From Prostheceraeus crozeri (lineage: Eukaryota; Platyhelminthes; Polycladida; Euryleptidae), in contig CAJQUW010001409.1 of assembly GCA_907163375.1 (NCBI GenBank), forward strand, positions 496,001-560,000: a DNA stretch of 64,000 nt, given 5' to 3'. The position numbers and the translations under genes were made by a program. Shown piece by piece: positions 11,262-21,732 of this stretch (its first letter is position 1; each line of letters begins with the position of its first letter). Below the pieces are notes generated by a model, which was not told the DNA's origin, did no database searches, and saw only the letters and a program-made list of their open reading frames with translations.

Positions 11262-12878
11262 CTGGAAAATATTTGCAAAAATTAGTTAAAAATACTGCAG
11301 GCAGACGAAGTCGACACGAGGTTCTGGCTAACTAGGATTCGGGCAGCTGACATCACCTAGTAGAGATACTTCAATACTTGGGTGAGGAAATAGGATGAGA
11401 AGAACACAGTCAGAGCAGACTTATCCGATCCGCTCGCCGAAGTTATTCACATGTGTTAACTAAAGAATACCCCAGGATGACCTTTATTAACTATCTACTG
11501 CTGAGGAGATGCGTGACTTCTGATGACAGCAACTAGTGCAGTGACACTGCGGCTCGAAGAAGAGATCTAATATTGAAACGTAGGTACTAGATAGCTTCCC
11601 TATTATGAAAAAAATATGACAAATGACGACCCAAATAGAATTGATTCATTCTATCAGAACATTCAATCATAGCTTGATCATACATTTTCAAATAAATTTG
11701 TCATCTTTTCTGACATTCAATTGATGATAGATGACTTTATTTATTGAAATTAATCATTATGCTTTATTTGAACTTACTAAGTAAATCATCTCTTGATTGA
11801 AAAAATGAAAAAACATTCTTTTTACTCGGATGCACAATGCGCACGGAGTGGCCGAGTTGTTATTTGTTCCACACTCATTCGTCTTTGTGCTGAGTGTTTA
11901 GCAGGAATGCATAGTGTATCTATTTTAAAAGTCTTAGGTTTGACCCAAACAAGGTTTGAACTAAGGTCTCCCGGACACGGAGTGAACTCTACCACAAGGC
12001 CACAGCGCCGGTCAACATTGATTTGCAAACGGCTTAGGTCCACTACTGTTTAGACTAGCGGAGTAAATTTCCAAGTTGTTTCCATATTGTTCCTTAAGAA
12101 AGTTAGTTTAAGGCTTAAGTTAAAAAATCGCATCACACAATTAATTGTGCAAGAATACGTACATGCAAATCAAGATGATCAAATCAATATTCCCAAAGAG
12201 TCAAACGAATCTTTTTTTATTTGACTTATAGGATATCTTGGAATTGTAGTTTCTTTTGGAATTTTTGCAATTTCTTGTTTGAAACGAACGGGTTCACAAA
12301 AACAAAAAATCAAAATATTCATTAAGTTAACACCTTCACAAGCTGTATAGATGAGAAAGAAATGTTGTCTTGCAAACTACAACAGTCAATCACACCAACA
12401 GAGCAGTGAATAACAGGACACCCAAGATTTAAGGCTAACATTCAAACACACAATGATTCTTTTAACGTGCATACCACGCAGTTTAGATAAGACGAGAAAA
12501 TCGAAGTGGAAAGATCAAACATAGTGAAATTGTGATACCCACAAAATAAAATGGACTACAAATAGAGAACAATAGTGTTATTCGCTTTTACAGTGAAGGT
12601 AAATAGAAAAAGCTGGCTGCATATCGGATAAATAAAAAAGGGAAATTCGCGATTAAATCATTCAATTCAGTAACATTTAATTAACTATGAAATTCATGAC
12701 TAAAGTACGTCATGTATGTGCTATATTGATAGTAATGAAATATCGCGGTGTAAACCACGTAAATGGACCAAGCTTTTGAACCTAATTTCCATCAGACGAA
12801 TGAATTCTAGCTTTGTTTTCTGATTTTTTTTCTGTTAATGCTGCACAAAATGAATAATGTGAACTTCAAAAAGCCTAC
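11262..12878 (-). other. BIR gene intron 5
   Basis: 1617 bases, GTAGGC at the donor and TTTTCCAG at the acceptor. It holds a tRNA-derived SINE (about 11815-12020) and otherwise nothing recognisable. Confidence 0.7.
11815..12020 (-). mobile_element. tRNA-derived SINE
   Basis: The minus strand starts CCGGCGCTG near 12012. It continues with an A-box-like TGGCCTTGTGG and, about 45 bases later, a B-box-like AGTTCAAACC near 11950. That spacing is right for an RNA polymerase III internal promoter. The tRNA-like head is followed by about 130 bases of unrelated body ending in an A/T-rich tail near 11800-11820. The head is too degenerate for a working tRNA. The family was not identified. Confidence 0.65.
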
Positions 12879-13029
12879 CTTTCTGATTTTCAAATTCAGC
12901 CTTCCTGTCATCTACATATTTTCCGATAGTCATGTCCAGGATGTCGCTTTTCAATTTCAGATACTCGTTTACATGCTTTTCATAATCCTCAAAAGCGTCA
13001 AATGGTGTGTTGAAGTCAGATCCATGAAG
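12879..13029 (-). CDS. BIR gene exon 5
   Basis: A 151-base exon between acceptor ATACTTTTCAG and donor AGGTAGGC. It starts in phase 0 and ends in phase 1. It encodes 50 codons with EDYEKHVNEYLKLKSDILD in the middle, an acidic and helical stretch (residues about 442-491 of the assembled protein). It follows the second BIR and probably forms a helical tail. No known domain. Phase agreement with both neighbours supports it. Confidence 0.8.
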
Positions 13030-14462
13030 CTGAAAAGTATTAAAAATGAATTATTCAATTCTGTGCTACAAAGATTAAGAGAGTTGCAAATGGGATTTTA
13101 TGGCAATATAAAGCTTCCCATGAGAAACTACATTAACTATCAGTTATGACCTTCGCGCATGTTGCATCTGCTTCAAAATACAATGCTGGTGCGAATGTAT
13201 ATATTCATGTATTCGAAGTATGTGTTCATGAATTTCGTGGAAAATTAGGCATACCTCAACTAAATGTATAACTGCAAGGGGTAATTAATTTGTCGGTTAA
13301 AATTTTGGCACAAGCATTGGTTTTAATGCACAGTTACAAATGCTTCCATCATTTATTAAAGAATACAAGACCCATCAAATTAAAAGAAACAACATTTCAA
13401 ATAATTGCTTAAACAATTCAGACTTGATTACTGTACATTCGCTGGTTTTTTGGTTGCCATACTATCACAGAGATGTTTATCTACTACTTTTGAAGTTTAC
13501 AATTTAGTAACATGATATCGCTTCTCCTTTTCTCTTAAGTTTCTCACGGGTTTACCCGTGGTTTATGGAATTACGTGTATGCAGACGTGTAAGAGTGATT
13601 CCTACATTTCTGTTGGCGTCTAAGATTGAAAGTGACACAATGATAAATGTGAACCTAACACCGAGTTCGTCATCTTCCTTTATTCATAAAATCTAATTTA
13701 AGACAGTCCTTGAAAACAAGTAACTATCGATATTAGCAGATAAAATATAAGCACCACATATTCCTGAGACATTTCACCTTATGTCTGACCGACATGTTTC
13801 GCCAGTTCTGCAAATAACTATGACATGAGTAGGCCTACTATGATAATGTCTTCAGCAAGTCAACAACACATATCGGTCAGAATAATAAATGAATATTTTT
13901 TCATCAAAATTCAGTGTGACCAAATGAACATGTAAAGTTTCTACAATTCTATAACTTTTAAATTTTTTTAATGAAAACAAGTTTTTGAAATTTATAATTC
14001 ATTCATGAACTTAGATTTAAGTAGCAAAGCCATAGATGCAACTCGAAAAGTTGCAAAAATGTCTCACTCAAGGTGAAAACAGGGTGGATGCGCAAAGATG
14101 TTTGAAACAATTGAAATACTCATAAAATTACTAATACTTTTCTCACAGCTGTAAAGTAATGCATGAACGAGGTGCATGTTACTATATCATTAAGATTTCC
14201 GTTTTTTGCTAGCACTGCTCATAAAGTGCAGTCGCCAGTAATTGACAATTCACTAAATTGAATAATTACACCGATTCCAAAAAATGCACGCAGAAAAATG
14301 AGAATTTGTATTATGCAGGGATGAGAATGAGGCAAAGGGGGGTACGGAATCTCAGAATCAATCAAAGTGCAAAGGACAAAGATCGTAATAGAGTCATGCG
14401 CCAGATTTCGCAAATGCATAGCAATAATGGCAGGTAAATCAAATAAAGTTAAACTTTCTCAC
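13030..14462 (-). other. BIR gene intron 4
   Basis: 1433 bases between donor GTGAGA and acceptor TTTTCAG. No repeat or RNA gene recognised. Confidence 0.7.
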
Positions 14463-14872
14463 CTCTAATCTCTCAGTGATAACATAAAAAAGCATTTCTC
14501 GACAGTTCGCTTTGGTTTCCAACTTCCCCAAAAACATTGACTGTAATTTGCAGTATAAAGGCAAATCTAGTCGCGCTCTGACCTCACGAGGCTCTACCCG
14601 GTGTCTTCTGATAAACGTAACCTGACCAGGCTGCACAATGCCACCCTTATTTGGAAAATAGCGTTGATTGGTTAAACTGATAAATGGACATCGACTTCCT
14701 TTCTCTCCATGGATTTTCCACCAACTGCTCACCTCGTTTGGGTTCACTGACATGAAGTTGATTTTTAAATCACAGGCAAAACACTGAACGTAGAAGTTCT
14801 TAGCCTCGTCAATTTCTGCCAAATCTTCGCTGTCAGTCACTTGATCGCCACTTGAAGCAGCAGTTGCAGTTG
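14463..14872 (-). CDS. BIR gene exon 4 (second half of diverged BIR 2)
   Basis: A 410-base exon between acceptor CATATTTTAG and donor AGGTGAGA. Its first two bases complete a split Ala codon with the G left by exon 3. It begins with an acidic Ser/Asp/Glu linker. It then gives FYVQCFACDLKI and, 20 residues after the second Cys, KIHGEKGSRCPF, that is the BIR zinc ligands C-x2-C and H-x6-C (C335, C338, H359, C366 of the assembled protein). The first half of this BIR is encoded in exon 3. The usual Gly-x-L-x-x-W segment after C-x2-C is absent, so this BIR is diverged. The stretch from residue 370 to 441 is basic and mixed with no recognised domain. Ends in phase 0. Confidence 0.85.
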
Positions 14873-15619
14873 CTAAAATATGAAGCAGTTTCATATTTCA
14901 TTTAGATAGATGCAATTTAAACATGTAAGATGTACAGATGAACAGTATGAATAAGACATTGATGACATAACAGATATACGGCATTGGTTTTTAAATTAAA
15001 CGATATAATACTATACTTCAGCGTGGCAACGAACATCCTATTGAATTTATGTTCAGAATTATAAAACCTCAACCAAATTGATTCAGTCTCAGGATGAACA
15101 GAAAAAGTAAATATCATATGTAGCTGATTTGAAGGTGCATGCATGTTTTTCGGAACATATTCAATTTGTATCCAAATATATAGTGCCAGTAGAATATCAA
15201 ATATGGACAAAACGTACAGCCGTGAAACTATGAATTTCGCTATTGCACGGACAACCTGAAGCCCTGACAGAATATTTGACATCAGAGAATCCCAACCGAG
15301 AAGTGATTTACTGTTTCCACACATATAAAGTCCGATGTTGGCGTGTTTTTATCAGAGAGTCTGCAGAAGATTATTACAGCGACAGTTTACTGAACAGAGT
15401 TCTTCCATTATACTGACAAGGCAATTACTGTATGAAAATGGAATTACTAAATACACCGGTCTTGACAGACTACATGTATAAATACATGTACTTCGAACTC
15501 TACAGACGACAAGAAGTTGGAGAAGTTATTCAAGTTAAATTTTTCTGTATTTTGTTGTTTCATTGCAACTGTATGCTCGCTACTGTTAAAGAACTAGTGG
15601 ACAATAGAATGAAAGACAC

Positions 15620-15697
15620 CAGGTAATGTGATGTCTTCGGCGTAAACAGGCTCATCCCCAGATATAGCATCTGATATGTCAGGATTACTTTGTTTAT
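15620..15697 (-). CDS. Possible cassette exon of the BIR gene
   Basis: A 78-base open segment that would splice between exons 3 and 4 without changing frame (starts by completing G+AT, Asp; ends in phase 1). It encodes KQSNPDISDAISGDEPVYAE and more, an acidic stretch like the linker at the start of exon 4, so it would lengthen the linker inside BIR 2. The fit needs acceptor CAGAAAG| rather than the stronger CAG| four bases earlier, and the donor GGTGTCT is weak. It may therefore be a rarely used or false exon. Confidence 0.4.
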
Positions 15698-17469
15698 CTT
15701 TCTGGAAACAGAAAAGACGTAGACATACGTGCAATGACTAAGGGATCAAGGACGTCCAAACACGTCCAAACACGCTTAGCGAATGAATTGTCAAGGTTGA
15801 ATGATAGTTTCTGAGTACACAAGTGTTTAGTAGACATCTGTTTCAAATCAACCGATGCCCCTTTTCATTTTTAGAGTTCATCGTAATTCAAGTCTATTAT
15901 AACGTGTGAATAAAACCCATTCATGTCCACAGTCATTCCATGCAGCTAAACCGCAGAATTAGACTGCTCGTTTCTCCTAGTCGTTGTTTCTTAGAAGGAC
16001 GTATCTCGTATCATATCTCGTATGCGATAATGAAATGGGAGACACCCCACACGATCTACGGTCAATCAATAATTCGTCACTGAATAATCAGTGAGCCTCA
16101 GACAGCAGACAATGGCGTGCGTGTCATACACATCGAGTTCTTCGTTTGGTCACACTTCGCTGTCACACAACGCTTCCAATTGCCAAGCGGAATATTTCCG
16201 CGCAGGGATCTAGATTCACCTCTACGGAGATCAGTTGTTAATAAGTATGCATAGACTTAATTTTGAAAAAAGAAAATATTTCGAGGAATTTTCCACGGAT
16301 GCTGTTATTTCACAACTGCACGACGCTTCGGCCTTCACTTTATTCATGTGCCAAACAAATGTTAAGTGAAAAGATTGAACACGCACCGTGTTGTTTAGCA
16401 CATAGGAGACAAATAAAATTCACGGACTTTCGAAAGAAAATCTCACCCTCATAACGCCCTTATCAAAAACTTTTTCGATGGTGAGTTTGAGACTTGCAGA
16501 GTTGCCCTGTTATGGCATCATTCCTCAAAGGTTTTCTTGTAATATCACCAACAAGCAACTGTGTTGTCGATCAAAGGAAGTCTCTTTCAAAAGCAAAACG
16601 TTTTCACATGCACTCAAAAGAAGTTCATAACACCAAAATTCTCATTGAAATATTTGAGGAGAGTGTACAAATGAGAGCGCAGAATATCAGCAAGCAGATC
16701 ACTCATCGGCGAAAATAAAATATGAATGATTGGAGTAGAACCTTGAAAACGCTTCGAATTGACTAAATGTTAAGATGGTACAGCTGATAAAATCCAGATA
16801 AGTGAAAGTATCAGACTGCTTGCAAGCAGTCATCGTCTCATCGAGGTTAATAGGAATATTGAAAAAAAAGTGATTCGTCGAAAATAATGCTTTGATTGAA
16901 TGCTGCACAATTTTTTGGCCAAAGGCATCGTCGGGAGCAATGATGCGTCAGACGTACTCAATGATTTCATCGGAATATCAGTTGCTTTCAGCTCTGCTAA
17001 AAATTTGCTTCCTTCTCGGTTTCGACTTGGCTCTCTAATCAAGAAGCATCAAAGAATGATTGCAAACTTGCAAGCGATCTACGCATCTACATGAATTTGA
17101 ACTCAATTGTCTCTTTGAAAACAGCAAAACGCTTCCTTCAACGAAAACAAACTTTTATGAAGAATAGCCGCTCGAATGCAATTGCTACATGCAGGCAAAT
17201 CGAAGAACGTTAGATTAGTGCAGAAAGAAAAATGAATGGACTCAAGAAAAATGGAATCAGATATGGACTTAAGAAAAAAGGGAATCAGATAGCTTTTACC
17301 AGGCTTTCGCAAAAGTAGGACCGAGTTCTGAAAAACGTTACGAGTTCGAGTCCGCAGCCCTGGTTTTTACTGATATAATGCGTGTATATTTTTGAAATGG
17401 AAATCGTTGACATTACATAGAAACATTTAAGTGAGTGAAAATATAGGAACAAGTTTATCAAGTAAGATT
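15698..17469. other. Intronic, no gene seen
   Basis: Several 60-75 codon frames overlap on both strands near 16260-17310 with no recognisable motif. A B-box-like GAGTTCGAGTCC at 17341-17352 lacks a matching tRNA body. Confidence 0.4.
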
Positions 17470-17487
17470 AAAACATTCAAAACTTAA

Positions 17488-17735
17488 TCATTTGAAAGCA
17501 CGTTCATAGGAATTATTGAAGCGCATGGCGGCTTGAAAAATGCATGATTGTCTTCGTCGAGATGTTCGGACCTTCGGCAATAGGAAACGACAAGTTTGGG
17601 ATCTTTCAGGAAGGAGTTTATGCAAAATATGATCTGGGCACATAATTTTCTGAAAGAATCTGTCGGTTAGTTCATCACGTCGATCTTCGAGAGAGGGTAA
17701 GCAATGATCATTACAGTCATTTCCACACATGTTGT
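17488..17735 (-). mobile_element. LINE remnant, extreme C-terminus of ORF2
   Basis: The minus-strand frame reads SLEDRRDELTDRFFQKI, then HKLLPERSQTCRFLLP, and ends about 80 residues in. This block (LPSLEDRR--L---FF--...LLP) is the familiar tail of reverse transcriptases in many invertebrate Jockey/CR1-like non-LTR elements. Only the last 70-80 residues are present, as expected of a strongly 5'-truncated copy. No A-tail was recognised. Confidence 0.65.
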
Positions 17736-17739
17736 TTGC

Positions 17740-18767
17740 ATCTGCATCCGCGAGAGGGACTACGTTCAGAGGGGTTCTGGTCAGTTACGGTGAGGATACC
17801 AGTCCGTTTTTATAGAGTGCGTCAACTTGCGCGATGCTATGAAAATATCGATAATCGGAAGTTCCCGAGGATGCCCGATGTTGCCATTCCCCGCTTGATG
17901 ACCAGTCGACATATTTTGTGATACGTGGCGGGACATAATTCCCCCCGCCACACATCTGCTTCGACTTCACATTACGTGGAAATGAAAGTCAAAAGACGAT
18001 TAACAGAAAGGCTAGCACAAAGCCCTGATATTAACTTAATGAGCACGTGTGAGATGATTTGAAAAGATATGTGAAACATTTTATTCAACGAACTTTGATG
18101 ATAACCATTTGGGCAGCTGGGCAGCAATATCGGACGAAAAACATTAGGTGTCTGTGACTCTGTATTAAAGCATGAACAGATAAATAACAGCTGTAGCTTC
18201 TGCTAATAATGGAAACACCAGATACTGACTTTCTTTTTTAAAGAGCTTATCACTCCTTATTGAAATTGTGATTTTTACAAGCAGCTCTTTATTCCTTGAA
18301 TCTGATGTTTTCAATCAGCTCATTCCTGATAAGCAGCCAAAATTATTTAAAAAATAGCATTTATCTATGGATTGAGTGAAAATCTTTATTTCTTGACAGA
18401 TATGAGATCACTGTTAACATAAATGACATGACGAAATAAGTTGTTTTAACTGATTTAATGAATGATTACTTGTCATGCTCAAAACTCATGATCGGGTGTA
18501 CTTTTTTCGGATTCACGCGAATTCTCGAATTTTGCATTCACATCCAGCACTGTTTTCCGCGGACATCACACATATAAACAGGTACGACACCATGAGTTGA
18601 TTAGTTGTTATAATATTAGTGATGATCATAACCAAACTACCAATCAGTTTTCAATTTGTACCGCTCAAAATACATAAAATCTCCCTAGCGGGAAAGGGAC
18701 TTAAATTTCCGCGCAGCATTGGAAGCGCTGCTGTCACAGTACCATTCATTGACAAATCCTACGAAGA
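17740..18767. other. Intronic, no gene seen
   Basis: A short hairpin-forming GC-rich pair lies near 17927-17947 (GGCGGGA ... CCCGCC). Nothing else recognised. Confidence 0.4.
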
Positions 18768-18975
18768 GATGGAGTGAACTAAAATTTCTCACGCCTGCCA
18801 ACTTCTTCTAAATAAAGAATCTGAATGAGCAACATTAACGAGAAAACTTTGGAGCAATCGAAGTATTTTAGAGGAATTCACGTAATCCGCAAGCGACGCA
18901 CGACTGTTTTCATATCTCTGTAAGGTATTAGGAATTCCTTTTAGCACACTTACTAAACTCTAGCATGTGCCATCG
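18768..18975. mobile_element. Partial copy of the CACAGAATTA MITE family
   Basis: Shares AATCCGCAAGCGACGCACGA, the following CATATCTCTGTAAGGT and GGAATTCC with the copies at 28375-29404 and 43329-43965. It also keeps GAGAAAACTT and CAATCGAAG upstream in the same order. An internal segment is missing and neither terminus is preserved. Confidence 0.7.
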
Positions 18976-19247
18976 CTTTGAATTAGTCTTCACTTCAACT
19001 AAACTGAAAGAGCTTAAACAGTTTAATTAATTGAAAACTTTGAAGACTGCACGTTGAATGCATTGCATTATCTACGGTGCAGTTGTTAACTATTAAGCCA
19101 TTCTTCACCACTACACAGCGTAACGGATATTCTGAATTCTAAAATTAGAACATGCGGGAACCCCACAGATATTATTACAGTAGATCTGTGGGAAGCCCAC
19201 AGATCTAATAATAGGAGTAGATGAGGCAATGCGAAGGCGTGAAGCCA

Positions 19248-20132
19248 CCACAGATTTAGAGGGGAACAGATGAACTGCTTTCCGCAATTGCCTATGATAT
19301 CTGCCGACATACACGGGAAATCTAGGGATTAAATTCAAATCATAGCCTAAACGTAATAAATTGAAACAATAGCCTAAACGTAACTTATGTTCCCACCAAG
19401 TTGTATCAATAGACGAGTTCCTTTCCTGGCTTTCCATAATGTAATCTCATATTTGATCAACTGTTTTTGCCAATAATTATTCTGTAGATATTTTCTATTC
19501 CTATAGTTTATCTGTTACCAACATTTTGTAATTTTTGTTGATTGCTCATAAATTTTTGTTATCAAATTGATTGTAGTTCATATTATGAAACCAACTTATT
19601 GCCAACTCAGACCGAAGAGGGTTGCTATTATACAGATAGAAGATGCATGTTTCTAGTGTGGATTTTACATTCGAGTTCATTTTCTGTGGATATTTTCTTA
19701 ACATTCTAGAATTAGTTTTATATACTAACATCGATTGCATTTTTTTCTTTATATTCAAGTTTATTTCTAGGAGTATTCTTGGAGTATGGATACATCCTCA
19801 TTTAAAAAAAATTATTCTGCGATGAATAAGAATTGAACTTAAATATAAATGAATTAATCTAAAAGAGGTTCAATGTCTTGGGCACTTTATTCACTAATTG
19901 ATAAGCATGTGACACAATTCATTGAGTTTGCTTACTTTGTTGACAAAGAAATCATTTGACAACAAGACAATGATAGTTTTCAAGTATGTTTACCCTAGAA
20001 AAGTCATCGCTGTAATCATATCGCGATTTGTTTCTTGCCTGTCTATCGCACATCAGTGTCTCTCCCGTCCTGTGTTTACGGGCTTCACGCAGTTGTGTAA
20101 ATAGTTCATCTGTTCCCTCTCTAAATCTGTGG
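19248..20132. mobile_element. Non-autonomous element with CCACAGATTTAGAG inverted ends
   Basis: The left end 19248-19276 and the inverted right end 20103-20132 differ by one or two bases. No coding frame of note lies between. It sits inside the larger inverted repeat at 19198-21724. Confidence 0.5.
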
Positions 20133-20693
20133 AAGCCACAGACCTAGGATTGCGAAAGCAGGCAGTCTTTCCCTAATCCTAGGTCTGTGTCGGTAAATGA
20201 TAATTTCACGCCCACATCTTGCTTTTATCATTGAAGTAAATAATATTACTTATAATTTTATTCTTGACTGAAATTATTCAGAAGATGTGTTCTGTTGTGT
20301 TCCTCGCTATGACGCATATGAGATACATATTTTGATTTACCAACCGACTCAGCACCCGAAATCAAGGAAAAAATGGAGAAGTAGAAACAGTCAAAGCACA
20401 AAAAGTGGCATGTCCTTGAAACTGCATATTCACATTGACTTGAAGTTAGCTCTCGTCTTTATTTAGGTATTTCATGAGCCCGGAAACCTTGAATATGGTC
20501 TTATAAAATGTCTTGCTTAATATTGGTCGTTTACAAAAAATGTAAATTAATCCTTCTAATAAAAATGATTAAACCAGAAAATTTTACACTTGCAAAATGA
20601 ATCTATATAATCATTTTGAATTATTCGTCTTTTACTCCTATCTTTTGCTTGCTTTGTCATCATACAAATTCTCATAAAACAATGTCTAGCAAG

Positions 20694-21024
20694 CAGGGTT
20701 TTTGAATGAGCGAGCGACATTTTTCAAGTTTTTGATGAGCGGATGAGCGAGCGAGAAAAATATTCTGTGAGCAAAAATTGAGCGAGCGAGCGTTGATATT
20801 TTGTCTTCAGCGAGCGGTTGAGCGAGCTATTTTTGGAAAAAACAAAAAAAAGATCAGATAATGAAAAAAGAGAAATATTTGAAAAGTCTTGAAAATGCTT
20901 TCTAGGACATTTTCAATTGTCCACGCATTGCATAGTTTCTTAACACACCTTCGAATTTTGTCCGAGTATTGCGCCAAGAATTGAAGCGAGCGAAAGCGGA
21001 ATTTTGATCCGCTCAAAAACACTG
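20694..21024. mobile_element. hAT-type MITE, 331 bp, with GAGCGAGCG arrays
   Basis: Begins CAGGGTTTTTGAATGAGCG and ends CGCTCAAAAACACTG, its imperfect inverse. It is flanked by a perfect 8-bp direct repeat CTAGCAAG (20686-20693 and 21025-21032). Eight-base duplications and CAGGG ends fit the hAT superfamily. Both ends carry several GAGCGAGCG repeats, which resemble the subterminal sites that hAT transposases bind. No open frame, hence non-autonomous. Confidence 0.85.
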
Positions 21025-21732
21025 CTAGCAAGTTAATGGCTGCGACCTATGTGCTATATTATATGTGAACAGGTTTGATCAGCAATTAATTGCTTTCAGG
21101 TGTAAATGCGCAGTATTGCGCAAGAATGAGAAATCTATTGCATGACTATCAAATTCTTATTCAACTATTCTGATGGGCACTTAATGAAATTAAATGGATT
21201 TGTATTGAAAATGTTCATAAATTGCAAGCAAATGATTCACTGATTCTCGCAAATAAGTTGGGAGCAAAACATATTCATTACAAACGGACAATCATTAAGG
21301 CGATCAATGATCATATTCCTTTCATAAAAGAAACGCTCTTCTATCTACAAAGCGTCTAATTGGACTTTGATTTATAAACTTGCCATGCGAAGAGATGCAA
21401 TTTTATCAAGCTGCTATTACGAAAAGACTGAATAAACACTTGTATCAGAGACCGTACGTACTGCGTGATTACATATATAAATGGAAATGGTGTAAATGTT
21501 TACCTATAATCATGTGAGCTTCTAATTATGATTGCTTTTATCAATTAATAATTGCCGCGACTCTACTAGCCTTCACCAACTTCTTGCCCAAGTATTTTCT
21601 GGCGAGAGACACGGTTATGTTTGTTTACCGGCTTCACGTGTTGATGAGAGCAGACAGTCTTCCCTAATCCTAGGTCTGTGGTTTTACTTCAATTACATCA
21701 TCTACTCCTATTATTAGATCTGTGAATCTGAT

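Larger units (their letters stand above)
19198..21724. repeat. Palindromic repeat cluster bounded by a perfect 27-bp inverted repeat
   Basis: 19198-19224 (starting CACAGATCTAATAATAGG) is matched perfectly in inversion by 21698-21724. Inside is a second inverted pair, 19248-19276 against 20103-20132 (CCACAGATTTAGAG...). There are also several copies of CACAGACCTAGGATTAGGGA in either orientation (near 20136, 20170 and 21663). A self-complementary CACAGAT...ATCTGTG lies just outside at 19163-19189. All units begin CACAGA, so this is probably several non-autonomous elements of one family inserted in or next to each other. No target duplication was found for the outer pair. Confidence 0.6.

Noticed and set aside
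11822-12043. 73-codon minus-strand frame
   Set aside because: It runs through the tRNA-derived SINE and is not a protein gene.
14917-15324. 135-codon minus-strand frame next to BIR exon 4
   Set aside because: No splice signals in phase, hydrophobic AT-driven composition and no homology recognised. Exon 4 already joins exon 3 in phase.
17321-17365. tRNA-like B box GAGTTCGAGTCC
   Set aside because: No A box or cloverleaf stems could be placed at the proper distance.
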